NCBI RefSeq assembly: GCF_002162135.1
Contig: NZ_CP021382.1
Location: forward strand, 3,284,001-3,348,000
Direction: 5' to 3'
DNA length: 64,000 nt
Source: Cellvibrio sp. PSBB006
GTDB taxonomy: Bacteria; Pseudomonadota; Gammaproteobacteria; Pseudomonadales; Cellvibrionaceae
Shown here one piece after another: positions 47,291 to 56,715 of this stretch (the stretch's first letter is position 1; every line of letters begins with the position of its first letter). The notes beneath the pieces are model-generated. The model saw only the letters and a list, made by a program, of their open reading frames with translations, was not told where the DNA came from and ran no database searches. The position numbers were made by a program, and so were the translations under genes.

Positions 47291-49597
47291 TTAAGGTTGA
47301 TACTCCCTTGATATCTCGGTGATATTGACACCACCGCTAGTGCTTTCTTCTCTCCCGTAAATAATTCTTACATGAGTTAAGGAGTGGCCATCGGATAAGC
47401 TATAGGTGAGGGTTTGGCCAACTCGCTCAAAATCTGCATCTTGCGCAACCAAGAGCTTATTGTCGCTACCTACAAACGCCAGCTTTCCTGCGGTAATACC
47501 GGAAGAGGTTTGAGTGTAAGTGATACTAATATCAACAGCTTCCCCACTAACTACCGGAACATCAATATAAGTTCTGACATTCGTCGGTAGGTCCTCTCCA
47601 ACCCCAGGTAGCAATGTTGTGTTATTGGTGAAGAACGAACCATTGGTATTCCATGCGGGTATTGCTACGCGGAAACGAAGTACACCGGCTGAGCGAGAAT
47701 AAAAGCGTAATCCATCAACTTCGACGGCAGGTGCAGGCAAGTCATCTACATCGGCCATAGCCTTGATCCGGTTATCGCTCGCTTCTATATCAAATGCCGA
47801 CTCAAACAGATCGGTATCCACTTCTTGGTAAGCAGCAATATCGTAACCCCAGGTTTTATCTTCTGCGGCTGGATCTCCACCATCACCATAAGTTTTTACG
47901 ATGCCGTTAATGTGAGCTCCACCCGTTGAATCACCTTCTCTTGAATAGGCGACCTTCACGTGAGACAAGGTGTGGCCTTCAGGTGCTGAGTAGGTAATTG
48001 TTTGAGGATCTGTACCATTATTAGCATCCATTACAGCAAGCAGTTTGTTGTCGCTGCCTATTAACATGACCTTACCTGCCACAGCGCTGCCGGAGCTTTG
48101 TTGGAATGTAAAGTCCAAAGTCACACTTCTTCCTGCATCAATAGGCACTCCTAGGAAAGCCCGCAGCTCAGCGACGTCCTCACCAACAGCAGGCGCAAGA
48201 ACCGACGAGCCACCGGACCAGGAGTGACCGTTGAAATTCCAACGATTGTCGTTACCGCGATAACGCAGAGCTGTTCCATTATTTAGAAAGATAAGCAGAC
48301 CATCTACTTCACGTGTTTCATCAGAAGTAACAATGTTGTTGTTTCCGCCAGCATCGAATGCCGCCGCAAAGAAATTTTCTTCGTTCTGATAGGCAACAGG
48401 ATTAAAGACCCATTCGTAATCCGTATCGAATACCGTTGGCGCAACGGGTGTGGCAGTCGTACTTTCACTGTATTCACTGACACCAATATTGTTAACGGCG
48501 CGGACAAAAACGTAATAAGGTGTGTCGTTAATTAAATCAGTCAATACGGCACTGGTGCTTTCTACAGGGTTACCCGCAAAAGGCGTGGCCCCTTCAGCAG
48601 AATCTGTTGTGTTGTAATAAACCTCGTAATTAGCAGCACCGGATACTGCTGACCATGTGACTGTCAGTTGTGCATCACCCACTATCAGTGTCGGTGCAGA
48701 AGGCGCAACCGGCGCTGTTTTCGGTGGCGGTGCTTGCAGATCAGGATCGGCCACGCAGGTTTCAGCTGCCGGTTCAATTGAAGTTTCATCCTGATACTCA
48801 ATAACAAGATCATCAATGATGGCGTAACCGCCGCTGCCGACACGTACTTGGAGGAAAGAGTGCTCTTCACCGACTTGCTCGGTGATGTTCAACACCGAAG
48901 CACCATCGGGTGAGAAGCGTGTTTCACCGGGAACATTGATGGTGACACGTTGGCCAGGAATCAGTGAGTTTACATTTTGTTTGAAGATGGGCGAACCGTT
49001 AGTGCCGCCGCCCCATTTGGAGTTGGCTTCGCCCGTGGTGTTGTTGTCAACAAAGATCAACATATTTTCACTACCGCCGGTTTGCACCACGCAGAACGAG
49101 ACTTTGTAAGGGCGTGATAAATCCAGTTCGCCCCAGCTGTCAGTGTTAGTCGCAGAAGTTGTGTTGATCTTCGGATCTGATGCATCACCTGCAAGTTCAG
49201 ACAAGGTTTGTCCGATGGTGAAACGCGCGTTACCAAAGCGCATCTTTTTATTTTCAGTATCCGACAACCAGAAACTATTTTCCTGAACGTTGCCTTCGTC
49301 GTCGTATAAACAACAGGTTGGGTAGTAGAACGAGGGAGCTGCATCTTCCGCATTATCGGTTGATAAGGGTTTGTAATCGGCACTGAAGAATCCACCGATG
49401 TCTACAGCATTATCAAAGTCTTCAAGGATGGGTAACGGTGTGTTGACAATATTGTCATCGCTGCCGCCTACGGGTGGAGGTAGCGGTTCATAGCCGTCCG
49501 GGAATAGCGTATCGGGTTTGTTGCTTGGGTCACTTCCACCACATGCGCCGAGCAATCCGGTCAGGATCAGCGCGCTGAATAACGTTAGCTTTTTCAT
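47291..49597 (-). CDS. Surface lipoprotein with FnIII and a duplicated unknown domain
   Basis: I do not recognise a catalytic family. The 768-residue product has a lipobox (L-L-G-A-C-G), an N-terminal beta-rich domain of about 230 residues, an FnIII module (about 290-385), and two C-terminal repeats of about 180 residues each (about 395-575 and 583-768). The repeats share G-S-D-N-K-L-L, Q-T-x-T-Y-S, G-H-x-L-x-H-V and S-T-G-G or S-G-G strings. It lies directly downstream of the TonB receptor gene with only a hairpin between them and upstream of CE8. This position and architecture suggest a glycan-binding surface lipoprotein serving the receptor, like SusE/SusF in Bacteroidetes but unrelated in sequence (inference). 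Confidence 0.8.
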   Translation of the reverse strand: MKKLTLFSALILTGLLGACGGSDPSNKPDTLFPDGYEPLPPPVGGSDDNIVNTPLPILEDFDNAVDIGGFFSADYKPLSTDNAEDAAPSFYYPTCCLYDDEGNVQENSFWLSDTENKKMRFGNARFTIGQTLSELAGDASDPKINTTSATNTDSWGELDLSRPYKVSFCVVQTGGSENMLIFVDNNTTGEANSKWGGGTNGSPIFKQNVNSLIPGQRVTINVPGETRFSPDGASVLNITEQVGEEHSFLQVRVGSGGYAIIDDLVIEYQDETSIEPAAETCVADPDLQAPPPKTAPVAPSAPTLIVGDAQLTVTWSAVSGAANYEVYYNTTDSAEGATPFAGNPVESTSAVLTDLINDTPYYVFVRAVNNIGVSEYSESTTATPVAPTVFDTDYEWVFNPVAYQNEENFFAAAFDAGGNNNIVTSDETREVDGLLIFLNNGTALRYRGNDNRWNFNGHSWSGGSSVLAPAVGEDVAELRAFLGVPIDAGRSVTLDFTFQQSSGSAVAGKVMLIGSDNKLLAVMDANNGTDPQTITYSAPEGHTLSHVKVAYSREGDSTGGAHINGIVKTYGDGGDPAAEDKTWGYDIAAYQEVDTDLFESAFDIEASDNRIKAMADVDDLPAPAVEVDGLRFYSRSAGVLRFRVAIPAWNTNGSFFTNNTTLLPGVGEDLPTNVRTYIDVPVVSGEAVDISITYTQTSSGITAGKLAFVGSDNKLLVAQDADFERVGQTLTYSLSDGHSLTHVRIIYGREESTSGGVNITEISREYQP

Positions 49598-49651
49598 AGT
49601 TGATTACCTTAATTTATTTTTAATGAGGCTCTCTCAGAAACTGGTTTAAGG

Positions 49652-49687
49652 GCTGTACTACGCCAGACGAATCGTCCGGCGGACAGC
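49652..49687 (-). other. Compound hairpin between TonB receptor and lipoprotein genes
   Basis: Nested pairings GCTGT/ACAGC, CGCC/GGCG and GACGA/TCGTC. There is no T-run, so it may control mRNA stability and the ratio of receptor to lipoprotein rather than end the transcript. Confidence 0.4.
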
Positions 49688-49695
49688 ATCCACAT

Positions 49696-52638
49696 TTACA
49701 TAAAATCTACGTTGACACCCAATTGGAAAGATCTACCGAAGGCTTCTGATGTAAATAGCACATTGCCGCCGGAGTATTGGTTGCCTTCAAAGTAGTAGAT
49801 GGATTTCTCGTCAGTGATATTGATTGCATCAAAGTAAACTCTGATTGCATCAGTCACTTTGTAGGTCGCTTTGAAATCCAGGCCAAAGGTATCGTCGTGG
49901 AATACGTCAGCCCAGGTTTTGCAGTTCTCTGCATAGCCTACTGATTCATCAGCCACGATAGCGTCTGAGGAACAGGCACCAATGCGATCAAGCACTTTGC
50001 TGCGATAGTTGGTGATAAACCGTGTGGAAATTTTCTCGTTTTCCCACCCGAGTGTCAGGTTAACGGTATTGTCTGCTTGATCCGGTAATTGAATTTCACC
50101 CGCGCGTAAGGTATCACCGACGTTGGCTTCACTATTCATAAAGGTGGCGTTGCTCTGCACGAATAATCCGTTCTGGAAATATTGTGAGTAACTCAATTCA
50201 ATACCATAGACTTTTGCTTTGTCACCGTTGGTGGCGAAGTTGACATTGGTCATGACCAGGTCTTCAGGAATGATGAACTGCGTTACTTGTTCCGTTGGCA
50301 GGTCTAGTGGTAATTCATCCAGGCGCTGAGTCGCACCATTAACGTCAACAACGAAGTCATCAATGTCTTTGTAGAAAACAGCTGCCTGCAAGAACAGATC
50401 TTCGCTGGCGTACCAACTGATTGATGCATCAAAGTTGGTAGCAGTCATTGCTGTTAAGGTCGGATTACCAAAATTCAATGTGTTGTTTGACGCAAAGGTA
50501 AAGTCTTGTATATCCGCTAACGTTTCAGCGCCATTCGTTGAGGGATTATCGTTACAGACGTTGGTTTCCGGATTACACAGTATGACGCGTCCACTCACCT
50601 CAGCGGAGGCGCGAGCCTGGTCATAGGAAGGACGAGTAAAGCTGGTCCACAGTGCAGCGCGCACCAGAATTTCGTCATTCATTTCATAACGGTAGTGGAT
50701 GCTGGGAAACAAGTCATCGTAAGAACTGCTCGCACCCTGTAGAGGGATGGCAATATCCAAAGAAGCAGCTTCGTTTTCTGCTTCGAAGCGGTCATTACGA
50801 ATAGAGAAATTACCGGTCGAGGTAAAATCGGTTTCTTCGTAACGCACCCCGGTGATCACCGAAGATTTCTCACTCAGTTGAAACTCCGCCATTAAATAGG
50901 CTGCTGCTGTGTCTTCGGTTAACAGATAATCGTCATTGACACTCTCTTGATCTACGCCATCTGGATCGGTGAAACGTGCAACCTTGGACGTGATATCGAG
51001 CAGACGTTCAGCTTCGCTGTAGGTAATAAAGTCGTGATCAAAGTCCGGATTGTTAGGGGTATAGGTTTCATAATCACCCAGACGACTGTTTACCGCTTGC
51101 TGACATTCCGCATCGTCACCACAACCAGCAGGGAAGTCACCCGGCACAATACTCCAGCGATCTTTGTTGCGTTCACGTTCACGCTCTTTGATGGTGAAAC
51201 CGGCTTTGATGTAATTGACAAAGCCGTCCGTAAAGTCCTTTCTGAGATTGACAGAAATCTGGTCCAAGGTATCTTCGCGCAATGCGTCTTCAATAAAAAT
51301 ATTGTCGTAGAGCATATTGCGTTGCATCTGCTCTCCATCGCGATAACCGTTGGTTCCATATGCACCGCCGGGTACAGAATCAACACCTGCTAAAGCAGCC
51401 ATGTCCCACGGAGCAACAACCTGGCCAGCGATATATTCTTTGTCTAATTGACCTAACATCGGAATATCGCGGATACGGAACTGCACGCGTCGACCATCAG
51501 GCTTTTCATCTTTACCAACAGAATGGGAATATTGATAATCCAACGTCCAGAGGTCATTAAAGATATTTTCACCGCCGATGGAGAAAGCGGTGGTGGTGTT
51601 TTCACTTTCCTGGATAAAGAACTGATGCTGTAAATCGCCACCTACAACACCAAAGGTATTGGTACTCGGATCGAGGTAGGCGATATCTCCATCCCCTGCT
51701 TGGCTGAATCGGTAGTACTCACGCAAAGCAATATCGAGGTCTGTAAATTCGGTATAACTAAAACGTGCGTAATATTCGCTGTTTTCGTTAGGGCGATAAC
51801 CCAGATCTAATGACGCACCATTGCGTGTTTTTTCCGCGCCTTCTTCACGAGTCTCAACTTCCCATGGGATTAACATCCTCGCATCGGATGGAGTGGGCTC
51901 TTCCAGACCGTCAATGTCCGCTTGCACATATCGCATATCGGTTGTGGAATGATGGCGTACCTCATAAGTATCTGTTTGGCGTTTTTCGTGAGAGAGCGAA
52001 AAACCAATACCAATAGTGTCATCTGCAAGCAGTTTAGTGCCCTGAACCGAGATTTTCGGCGAATGCTCTTCACGGAAATCCTGGTAATAATTTTGCACGG
52101 TCATTTTTAGCGTATCGCGTTTGCGATCAAACGCCGTCACGGTATTAACGTTGACATTACCGCCAATGGAATTGAGATCCATATCCGGGGTAAGCGATTT
52201 AAACACTTCAATGGAACCAAGCATATCTGCTGGCAGAGCATCCAGGGCGAAGTCGCGGCTGTCACCACCGCCAACGTCACCACCGGCAGAAGCCAATTCA
52301 GCACCGTTCATGCTTACAGTGACGAAGCCTGGGCCCAGACCGCGAACGGTGACATAACGGCCTTCACCTTCCGTTTTCTGTAAGGTGATACCTGGAAGAC
52401 GCTGAAGTGATTCCGCTACGTTCTGATCGGCAAAATTACCCGCGTCATCTTGCGAGATAACGGAACTGAATATTTTTTTATCACGCTCAAGCTGACGCGC
52501 ATTCAACTCCGCATTCCGCACACCGGTCACAATAATTTCTTCTTCCAGTGCACCGTCAGAAGAATCCTGTGCCTGTGCGGGTAGCGAGCCGGTGGCTGCC
52601 ATGGCAACAAAGACTGGTAGTAGGCGTTTTTTGAACAT
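49696..52638 (-). CDS. TonB-dependent receptor
   Basis: Outer-membrane active importer of 980 residues, probably for pectin oligosaccharides given its neighbours. It has a signal peptide ending A-Q-A-Q, a TonB-box-like E-E-I-I-V-T-G, a plug domain (about 50-170) with V-A-E-S-L-Q-R-L-P-G-I and R-G-L-G-P-G-F, then the beta-barrel. The pattern is that of the Xanthomonas-Caulobacter TonB receptor group, often linked to carbohydrate use. The last residue is Met after N-V-D-F instead of the usual C-terminal aromatic residue, a small oddity. Confidence 0.93.
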   Translation of the reverse strand: MFKKRLLPVFVAMAATGSLPAQAQDSSDGALEEEIIVTGVRNAELNARQLERDKKIFSSVISQDDAGNFADQNVAESLQRLPGITLQKTEGEGRYVTVRGLGPGFVTVSMNGAELASAGGDVGGGDSRDFALDALPADMLGSIEVFKSLTPDMDLNSIGGNVNVNTVTAFDRKRDTLKMTVQNYYQDFREEHSPKISVQGTKLLADDTIGIGFSLSHEKRQTDTYEVRHHSTTDMRYVQADIDGLEEPTPSDARMLIPWEVETREEGAEKTRNGASLDLGYRPNENSEYYARFSYTEFTDLDIALREYYRFSQAGDGDIAYLDPSTNTFGVVGGDLQHQFFIQESENTTTAFSIGGENIFNDLWTLDYQYSHSVGKDEKPDGRRVQFRIRDIPMLGQLDKEYIAGQVVAPWDMAALAGVDSVPGGAYGTNGYRDGEQMQRNMLYDNIFIEDALREDTLDQISVNLRKDFTDGFVNYIKAGFTIKERERERNKDRWSIVPGDFPAGCGDDAECQQAVNSRLGDYETYTPNNPDFDHDFITYSEAERLLDITSKVARFTDPDGVDQESVNDDYLLTEDTAAAYLMAEFQLSEKSSVITGVRYEETDFTSTGNFSIRNDRFEAENEAASLDIAIPLQGASSSYDDLFPSIHYRYEMNDEILVRAALWTSFTRPSYDQARASAEVSGRVILCNPETNVCNDNPSTNGAETLADIQDFTFASNNTLNFGNPTLTAMTATNFDASISWYASEDLFLQAAVFYKDIDDFVVDVNGATQRLDELPLDLPTEQVTQFIIPEDLVMTNVNFATNGDKAKVYGIELSYSQYFQNGLFVQSNATFMNSEANVGDTLRAGEIQLPDQADNTVNLTLGWENEKISTRFITNYRSKVLDRIGACSSDAIVADESVGYAENCKTWADVFHDDTFGLDFKATYKVTDAIRVYFDAINITDEKSIYYFEGNQYSGGNVLFTSEAFGRSFQLGVNVDFM

Positions 52639-52762
52639 CTCTTTCTCCCTCGTTTTTATCGAAATTTATTAAAAGGATCTTGTAAGACTAGGTTGATACA
52701 GTGATTGATTTATTATTCGGGTGTAGCCTGCGTAAAACTAAAAACCTCGCTGCTTCTTGGTA

Positions 52763-53908
52763 TTAAATGGTTACTTTGTCGCGCCACGCGGGATAGCGGG
52801 TGGTCAGTAGCGTTTTCGGCCAGGTGCCATACCAGGTGTAGCCCGTGCGGCGTTCTTGATGCACTTCTTCAAGGCTGAATACTTTTTTACCATCGCGATT
52901 GGCGAAAAATGGTTGTTGTGTTTTCAAGTCGTAAAATCTTGCCCAGACCGGTTCGGCGTTTGGGTCGCGAATAATTTTTATGTCGTAATCAGCCGTGTGG
53001 TAGGGATAACGCGTTGCCGGATGCGCAATTTTTTGAATCGCTATGCCTTCAATTTTCGCTTGGTCGAACCAGGTAGTTGCGGCGTGTATTGCGTTCTGTA
53101 TGTCGGGCGAAGGATTTTTAATATCTAGTAGATAATCCACCACCGCCACACTTTCCCATGCCAGCAGCGCGGGTAATTCAAACGCGCGGGCGCCAACCGG
53201 CTCCAGGGTATTCTTATCGTATTGGCCGGCCCAGATAGTCGGTTTTCCGTCGACTTTTATTTGCAATTGCACAATCAGCCGATCACCTTTTTGAATCGCG
53301 TTGTTAATATTCGCCAAGGTTGTGGCCGGAACAAAATTGAAGAGCGACTGATCTTCGCGCACATGTCGCAAAAATGTGAGCAGGCCCGTCATCACATCAT
53401 CAGCAAACGTAATGTGTTGGTGATAGTCCGCTTTAGTGCTGGCCGGCGTATGGGGCCAGCCACCATTTTTATATTGATTTTTTAGAATATAGTCGATGCC
53501 GTGCAAAGCGCCATCGCGATAACGGACATCACCGGTTTGTTGATAGGCATGCGCGAGGTAGTTAATTTGCGGATAGCTATTGCGATTGTCGAAGCTGGCG
53601 TCGGTGAGGTGTTGTTCCGCAGCGAGGACGTTTTGCTCCGCAGCAGAGAGTAAGCGCGTGGGATGTTTATTGCTGGGCCAACCACCATTCTCGCGTTGAT
53701 AGCGCAGGATGTTGTCAGCAATTTGCGGGATTTGGGTGAGGGAGTAATGCGCTGCGTCTGTTTCGCCGGTGCGATCATTCCAATGCTTTATGGCATCCGC
53801 AAACTCACTTATCGATATTTCTCGATAGGTGTTATCGGCGGCTGCACAAACAGCAACGAACACCAGGGATATAACCCCCAGCGCCCTGATCAGGCTTATT
53901 ATTTTCAT
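52763..53908 (-). CDS. PL10 pectate lyase
   Basis: Secreted pectate lyase of family PL10 ((alpha/alpha)3 barrel). The start is the ATG at 53908; the upstream TTG in the same frame has no support. A signal peptide (about residues 1-24, ending V-C-A-A-A) is followed directly by the catalytic domain; no binding module is present. Family strings are N-G-G-W-P, F-A-D-D-V-M, W-A-G-Q-Y-D and G-Y-T-W-Y-G-T-W-P. 381 residues. It is the first gene of the pectin locus in the direction of transcription, upstream of the TonB receptor. Confidence 0.9.
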   Translation of the reverse strand: MKIISLIRALGVISLVFVAVCAAADNTYREISISEFADAIKHWNDRTGETDAAHYSLTQIPQIADNILRYQRENGGWPSNKHPTRLLSAAEQNVLAAEQHLTDASFDNRNSYPQINYLAHAYQQTGDVRYRDGALHGIDYILKNQYKNGGWPHTPASTKADYHQHITFADDVMTGLLTFLRHVREDQSLFNFVPATTLANINNAIQKGDRLIVQLQIKVDGKPTIWAGQYDKNTLEPVGARAFELPALLAWESVAVVDYLLDIKNPSPDIQNAIHAATTWFDQAKIEGIAIQKIAHPATRYPYHTADYDIKIIRDPNAEPVWARFYDLKTQQPFFANRDGKKVFSLEEVHQERRTGYTWYGTWPKTLLTTRYPAWRDKVTI

Positions 53909-54261
53909 TGTCACACGCAAGCAGCGAGTGATGATTCAGGGATAACTATTATCGGGTTTCTTCGGTCGCCGTTTGCCGGCTGTACTCAAAGATAGTGGCG
54001 CTCTCTTCGCCGCCCGGGGGTGTTTGGTCTTACTGTTATCCCACCCAAATCACACTCTGTGGTTGATTGAGTCTGCATTCTATACCCATAAATCGCGCCA
54101 CATCCACCCCCCGAGCGGAGCTTTTTCAATCAATTTAGGTAAAATTTGATTGAAAAAATGGCCTATTAATTGATTTTTGATATAAAAGTCTTTGGATTAA
54201 TTCCTAATTATTATATGCCATTCAATTGGAGAATGGGTGATGTAGGGGGAACTAATCGCCG
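53909..54261. other. Intergenic region between histidine kinase and PL10 genes
   Basis: No gene. It contains an AT-rich inverted repeat at 54122-54157 and should carry the PL10 promoter. Confidence 0.5.
54122..54157. repeat. 12-bp AT-rich inverted repeat upstream of PL10
   Basis: TTTTTCAATCAA (54122-54133) and its complement (54146-54157) with a 12-base spacer. It may be a regulator site for PL10 or the end of the two-component operon; no T-run follows on the minus strand. Confidence 0.5.
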
Positions 54262-55539
54262 TCAGCCTCTTGGCCAGGACAAGTAAGCGCGTGCCCCGCC
54301 GCTGTGTGAATCGACAAAGGCGGCGTCGCCACCATGCCATCTCATGATGCGCTTGACGAGCGCAAGCCCCAGCCCGAAACCACTGGCTTGCGGTCTGTTC
54401 TCGTTATACAGGCGGACAAAAGATTCAAACACGCGGGCGCGTTCTTCGGGGGGAATGCCGGGGCCATCGTCTTCAACGGCGACTTGAAATTCCGTTTCTG
54501 TTACGCGCAACTCGACAACGATATTTTCTTTGGCAAAGCGCGCCGCATTTTGCAGCAAATTGAGAATCACACACTCCATCAATTTCCATTCACAGTTAAA
54601 TGCTTGCCCGCCGGTGTCATCCTGGATGCGAATCGGTACCGCGTCCGGGCGGTCGCGATAAATTCGCGCGATAATTTCACTCAGTAAATCCTGCATGTAG
54701 CCATCACAACGATCAAGTTGCTGGGATTCCTGTTCAAAGCCTGCATAACTCAACAGTGAGCTGATGAGGTTTTCCATCTCCATCACGTCTTGATGAATAC
54801 TGTCGAGTTGTTTCTGTAACTGTGCGTCACCGTGATTGCTCGCCATAGCTAACGCAAACTTCATGCGCGCCAGGGGCGTGCGCAATTCGTGTGAGACAGC
54901 ATAGGTCATTTCTTTATGGGAGCCGATCAATTCGCGGATGCGTTTTGCCATGCGATTGAATGCATTAGCCAGGGTAAATACCGTCGAGGTCGGTGCAACA
55001 GCAATTTGATCCGGCGCGCCGTCCTTGCCTACCAGGCGCGTATGTTTTTCCAGCCGGCTAAGATCGCGCGACAAGGGCCAGACCCACAAGAAAACCACCA
55101 GCGCAATGCCGAGATAAAACATGATTAACAACCCGGAGTAAACCGGTGAACGTGTCCGGTCGGGATTGGGCGATGCCATCACCAGGACTTGATCGCTCTC
55201 TGCAACACGCTTATACCAGATCAGGCGATCAGAACTGGCCGAAGCACTGACCACCTCGCCCGCGCGAATCTGTTGCGTTGCTGATGAATTGGCGAGGTCA
55301 TCGATGTGAATTAACTGGAGTTGATTGTGCAGATTCTGATTAAGTTGTTCGATGCGGGCATCTTGCTGTTCTGCTGACAACAGTTGAAGGTCTTGCTCAA
55401 GCAGTACAATCAAATCAGCTACATCAGTCTCCAATTCGGGCGCCGGGTAAAGTTTTTCCCAAAACTTATCCAAACCCCAACCGATGACAATGACGGAAAA
55501 GACAATGAAGAAATACAGCGAGATAAACGCGCGGTTCAT
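54262..55539 (-). CDS. Sensor histidine kinase
   Basis: Inner-membrane sensor kinase of the EnvZ/RstB class, 425 residues: TM1 at about 6-22, a periplasmic domain of about 110 residues, TM2 at about 135-155, HAMP, HisKA with phospho-acceptor His217 in V-S-H-E-L-R-T-P, and an ATP-binding domain with D-D-G-P-G-I and G-F-G-L-G-L. It starts 9 bases after the response regulator stop. Together with MipA and DUF3019 genes upstream it forms a four-gene unit. Confidence 0.93.
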   Translation of the reverse strand: MNRAFISLYFFIVFSVIVIGWGLDKFWEKLYPAPELETDVADLIVLLEQDLQLLSAEQQDARIEQLNQNLHNQLQLIHIDDLANSSATQQIRAGEVVSASASSDRLIWYKRVAESDQVLVMASPNPDRTRSPVYSGLLIMFYLGIALVVFLWVWPLSRDLSRLEKHTRLVGKDGAPDQIAVAPTSTVFTLANAFNRMAKRIRELIGSHKEMTYAVSHELRTPLARMKFALAMASNHGDAQLQKQLDSIHQDVMEMENLISSLLSYAGFEQESQQLDRCDGYMQDLLSEIIARIYRDRPDAVPIRIQDDTGGQAFNCEWKLMECVILNLLQNAARFAKENIVVELRVTETEFQVAVEDDGPGIPPEERARVFESFVRLYNENRPQASGFGLGLALVKRIMRWHGGDAAFVDSHSGGARAYLSWPRG

Positions 55540-55548
55540 AAACGCCCG

Positions 55549-56256
55549 TTAGTCCTTCCAGGCATCGGCAATAAATAAATAGCCGCGTCCCCAGATGGTT
55601 TTAATACGTGTGGGATTTTCCGGATTATCGAGTAATTTTTTACGCAATTGCGAAATGCGCACGTCAATCGAACGATCCAGGCCATCGTAGGGACGACTGT
55701 AGATCTGATTGAATAAAAATTCACGGCTGAGAATCTGGCCGGCTTGATTGGCCAGCGCCAACAGTAAATCAAATTCGTGGCTGGATAAATGAATTTCCTG
55801 ACCCGCCAGCTCTACTTTGCGCTGAATCGGTTGAATCGTTAGTTGGTCGAACACCAACACTTCCTGTTCACGCACATCGGTTTGATAGTAACGACGTAGC
55901 AGGGCGCGAATGCGGGCAAGCAATACCCGCGGTTCAACCGGTTTGATGACATAATCATCTGCGCCGTATTCCAGGCCGAGCACCTGGTCCACGTCTTCAT
56001 TGCGCGCGGTCAACATCAGGATCGGGCCTTTGTATTCCGGACGCAATTCCTGACACAACGTCAGGCCATCTTTACCCGGCAACATGATGTCGAGGATGAT
56101 CAACGCTGGATTTACGTTCTGGCATTGGCGAATGACACGATTGCCGTGCGCTTCCACCACCACCGCAAAATCATTACTTTCAAGGAAATCCTTAACCAGA
56201 TCGGCCAGGCGGCGGTCGTCTTCTACTAACAGGATGAGATTGTTATTCATAGTCAT
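55549..56256 (-). CDS. OmpR-family response regulator
   Basis: Transcription factor of 235 residues: receiver domain with phospho-acceptor Asp56 in L-I-I-L-D-I-M-L-P-G, Lys in the conserved C-terminal position, and a winged-helix DNA-binding domain (about 135-230) with R-E-F-L-F-N-Q and R-S-I-D-V-R-I-S-Q-L-R-K-K-L. Two ATGs in frame (56256 and 56250) are possible. It is the partner of the kinase just downstream. Confidence 0.95.
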   Translation of the reverse strand: MTMNNNLILLVEDDRRLADLVKDFLESNDFAVVVEAHGNRVIRQCQNVNPALIILDIMLPGKDGLTLCQELRPEYKGPILMLTARNEDVDQVLGLEYGADDYVIKPVEPRVLLARIRALLRRYYQTDVREQEVLVFDQLTIQPIQRKVELAGQEIHLSSHEFDLLLALANQAGQILSREFLFNQIYSRPYDGLDRSIDVRISQLRKKLLDNPENPTRIKTIWGRGYLFIADAWKD

Positions 56257-56268
56257 AAACTGATCGCG

Positions 56269-56715
56269 CTAGAAAAAACTCCAGGGGTTGCGCCGCTGTT
56301 TGCGGAATTTCTTTTGATCGTAAACCACTTCAAACACTTCACTGCCCAAGGCTTGCGTACCTTCTTCTTCGCGCAGATGAAAATCGACACTGGTACTGGC
56401 GGTAATATTAAATTGATAAGCACCCTGGGTTTGATTTTCCCAGCAGCGCAGGGGCATGGATTCGCCGCTTTGGTACAAGCACAGGCTGCGTGCCTCTTCC
56501 GCCGCCCAGGTGACTTCCAGTTCGTCGCGACACACTTCTTCTTTGGCAGCCAGTACACACAGGCGCGGCTTAATGGAGAATTGAATCACCGGCAGTTTCT
56601 TTTGACCCATAGCATCATCAGCCACAGCGTAGCCGCTCAGCGATAACGCAAGCAAGCAAAACAGTGCTGTGGATACCGAAAATAACCTGCCGTTAAAAAT
56701 GGTACGCCCCTCCAA
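56269..56715 (-). CDS. DUF3019 family periplasmic protein
   Basis: A 140-150 residue protein with a signal peptide (ending G-Y-A-V-A) and a beta-rich domain with several Cys, of the DUF3019 family that accompanies MipA and two-component genes. The start is unclear: the frame's only usual start codon is a TTG at 56715 without a ribosome-binding site, overlapping the MipA gene by 23 bases. GGAGG at 56709-56713 points with ideal 8-base spacing to an ATT codon at 56700, which would give a normal signal peptide. Function unknown; probably an envelope accessory of the sensor system. Confidence 0.8.
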   Translation of the reverse strand: MEGRTIFNGRLFSVSTALFCLLALSLSGYAVADDAMGQKKLPVIQFSIKPRLCVLAAKEEVCRDELEVTWAAEEARSLCLYQSGESMPLRCWENQTQGAYQFNITASTSVDFHLREEEGTQALGSEVFEVVYDQKKFRKQRRNPWSFF

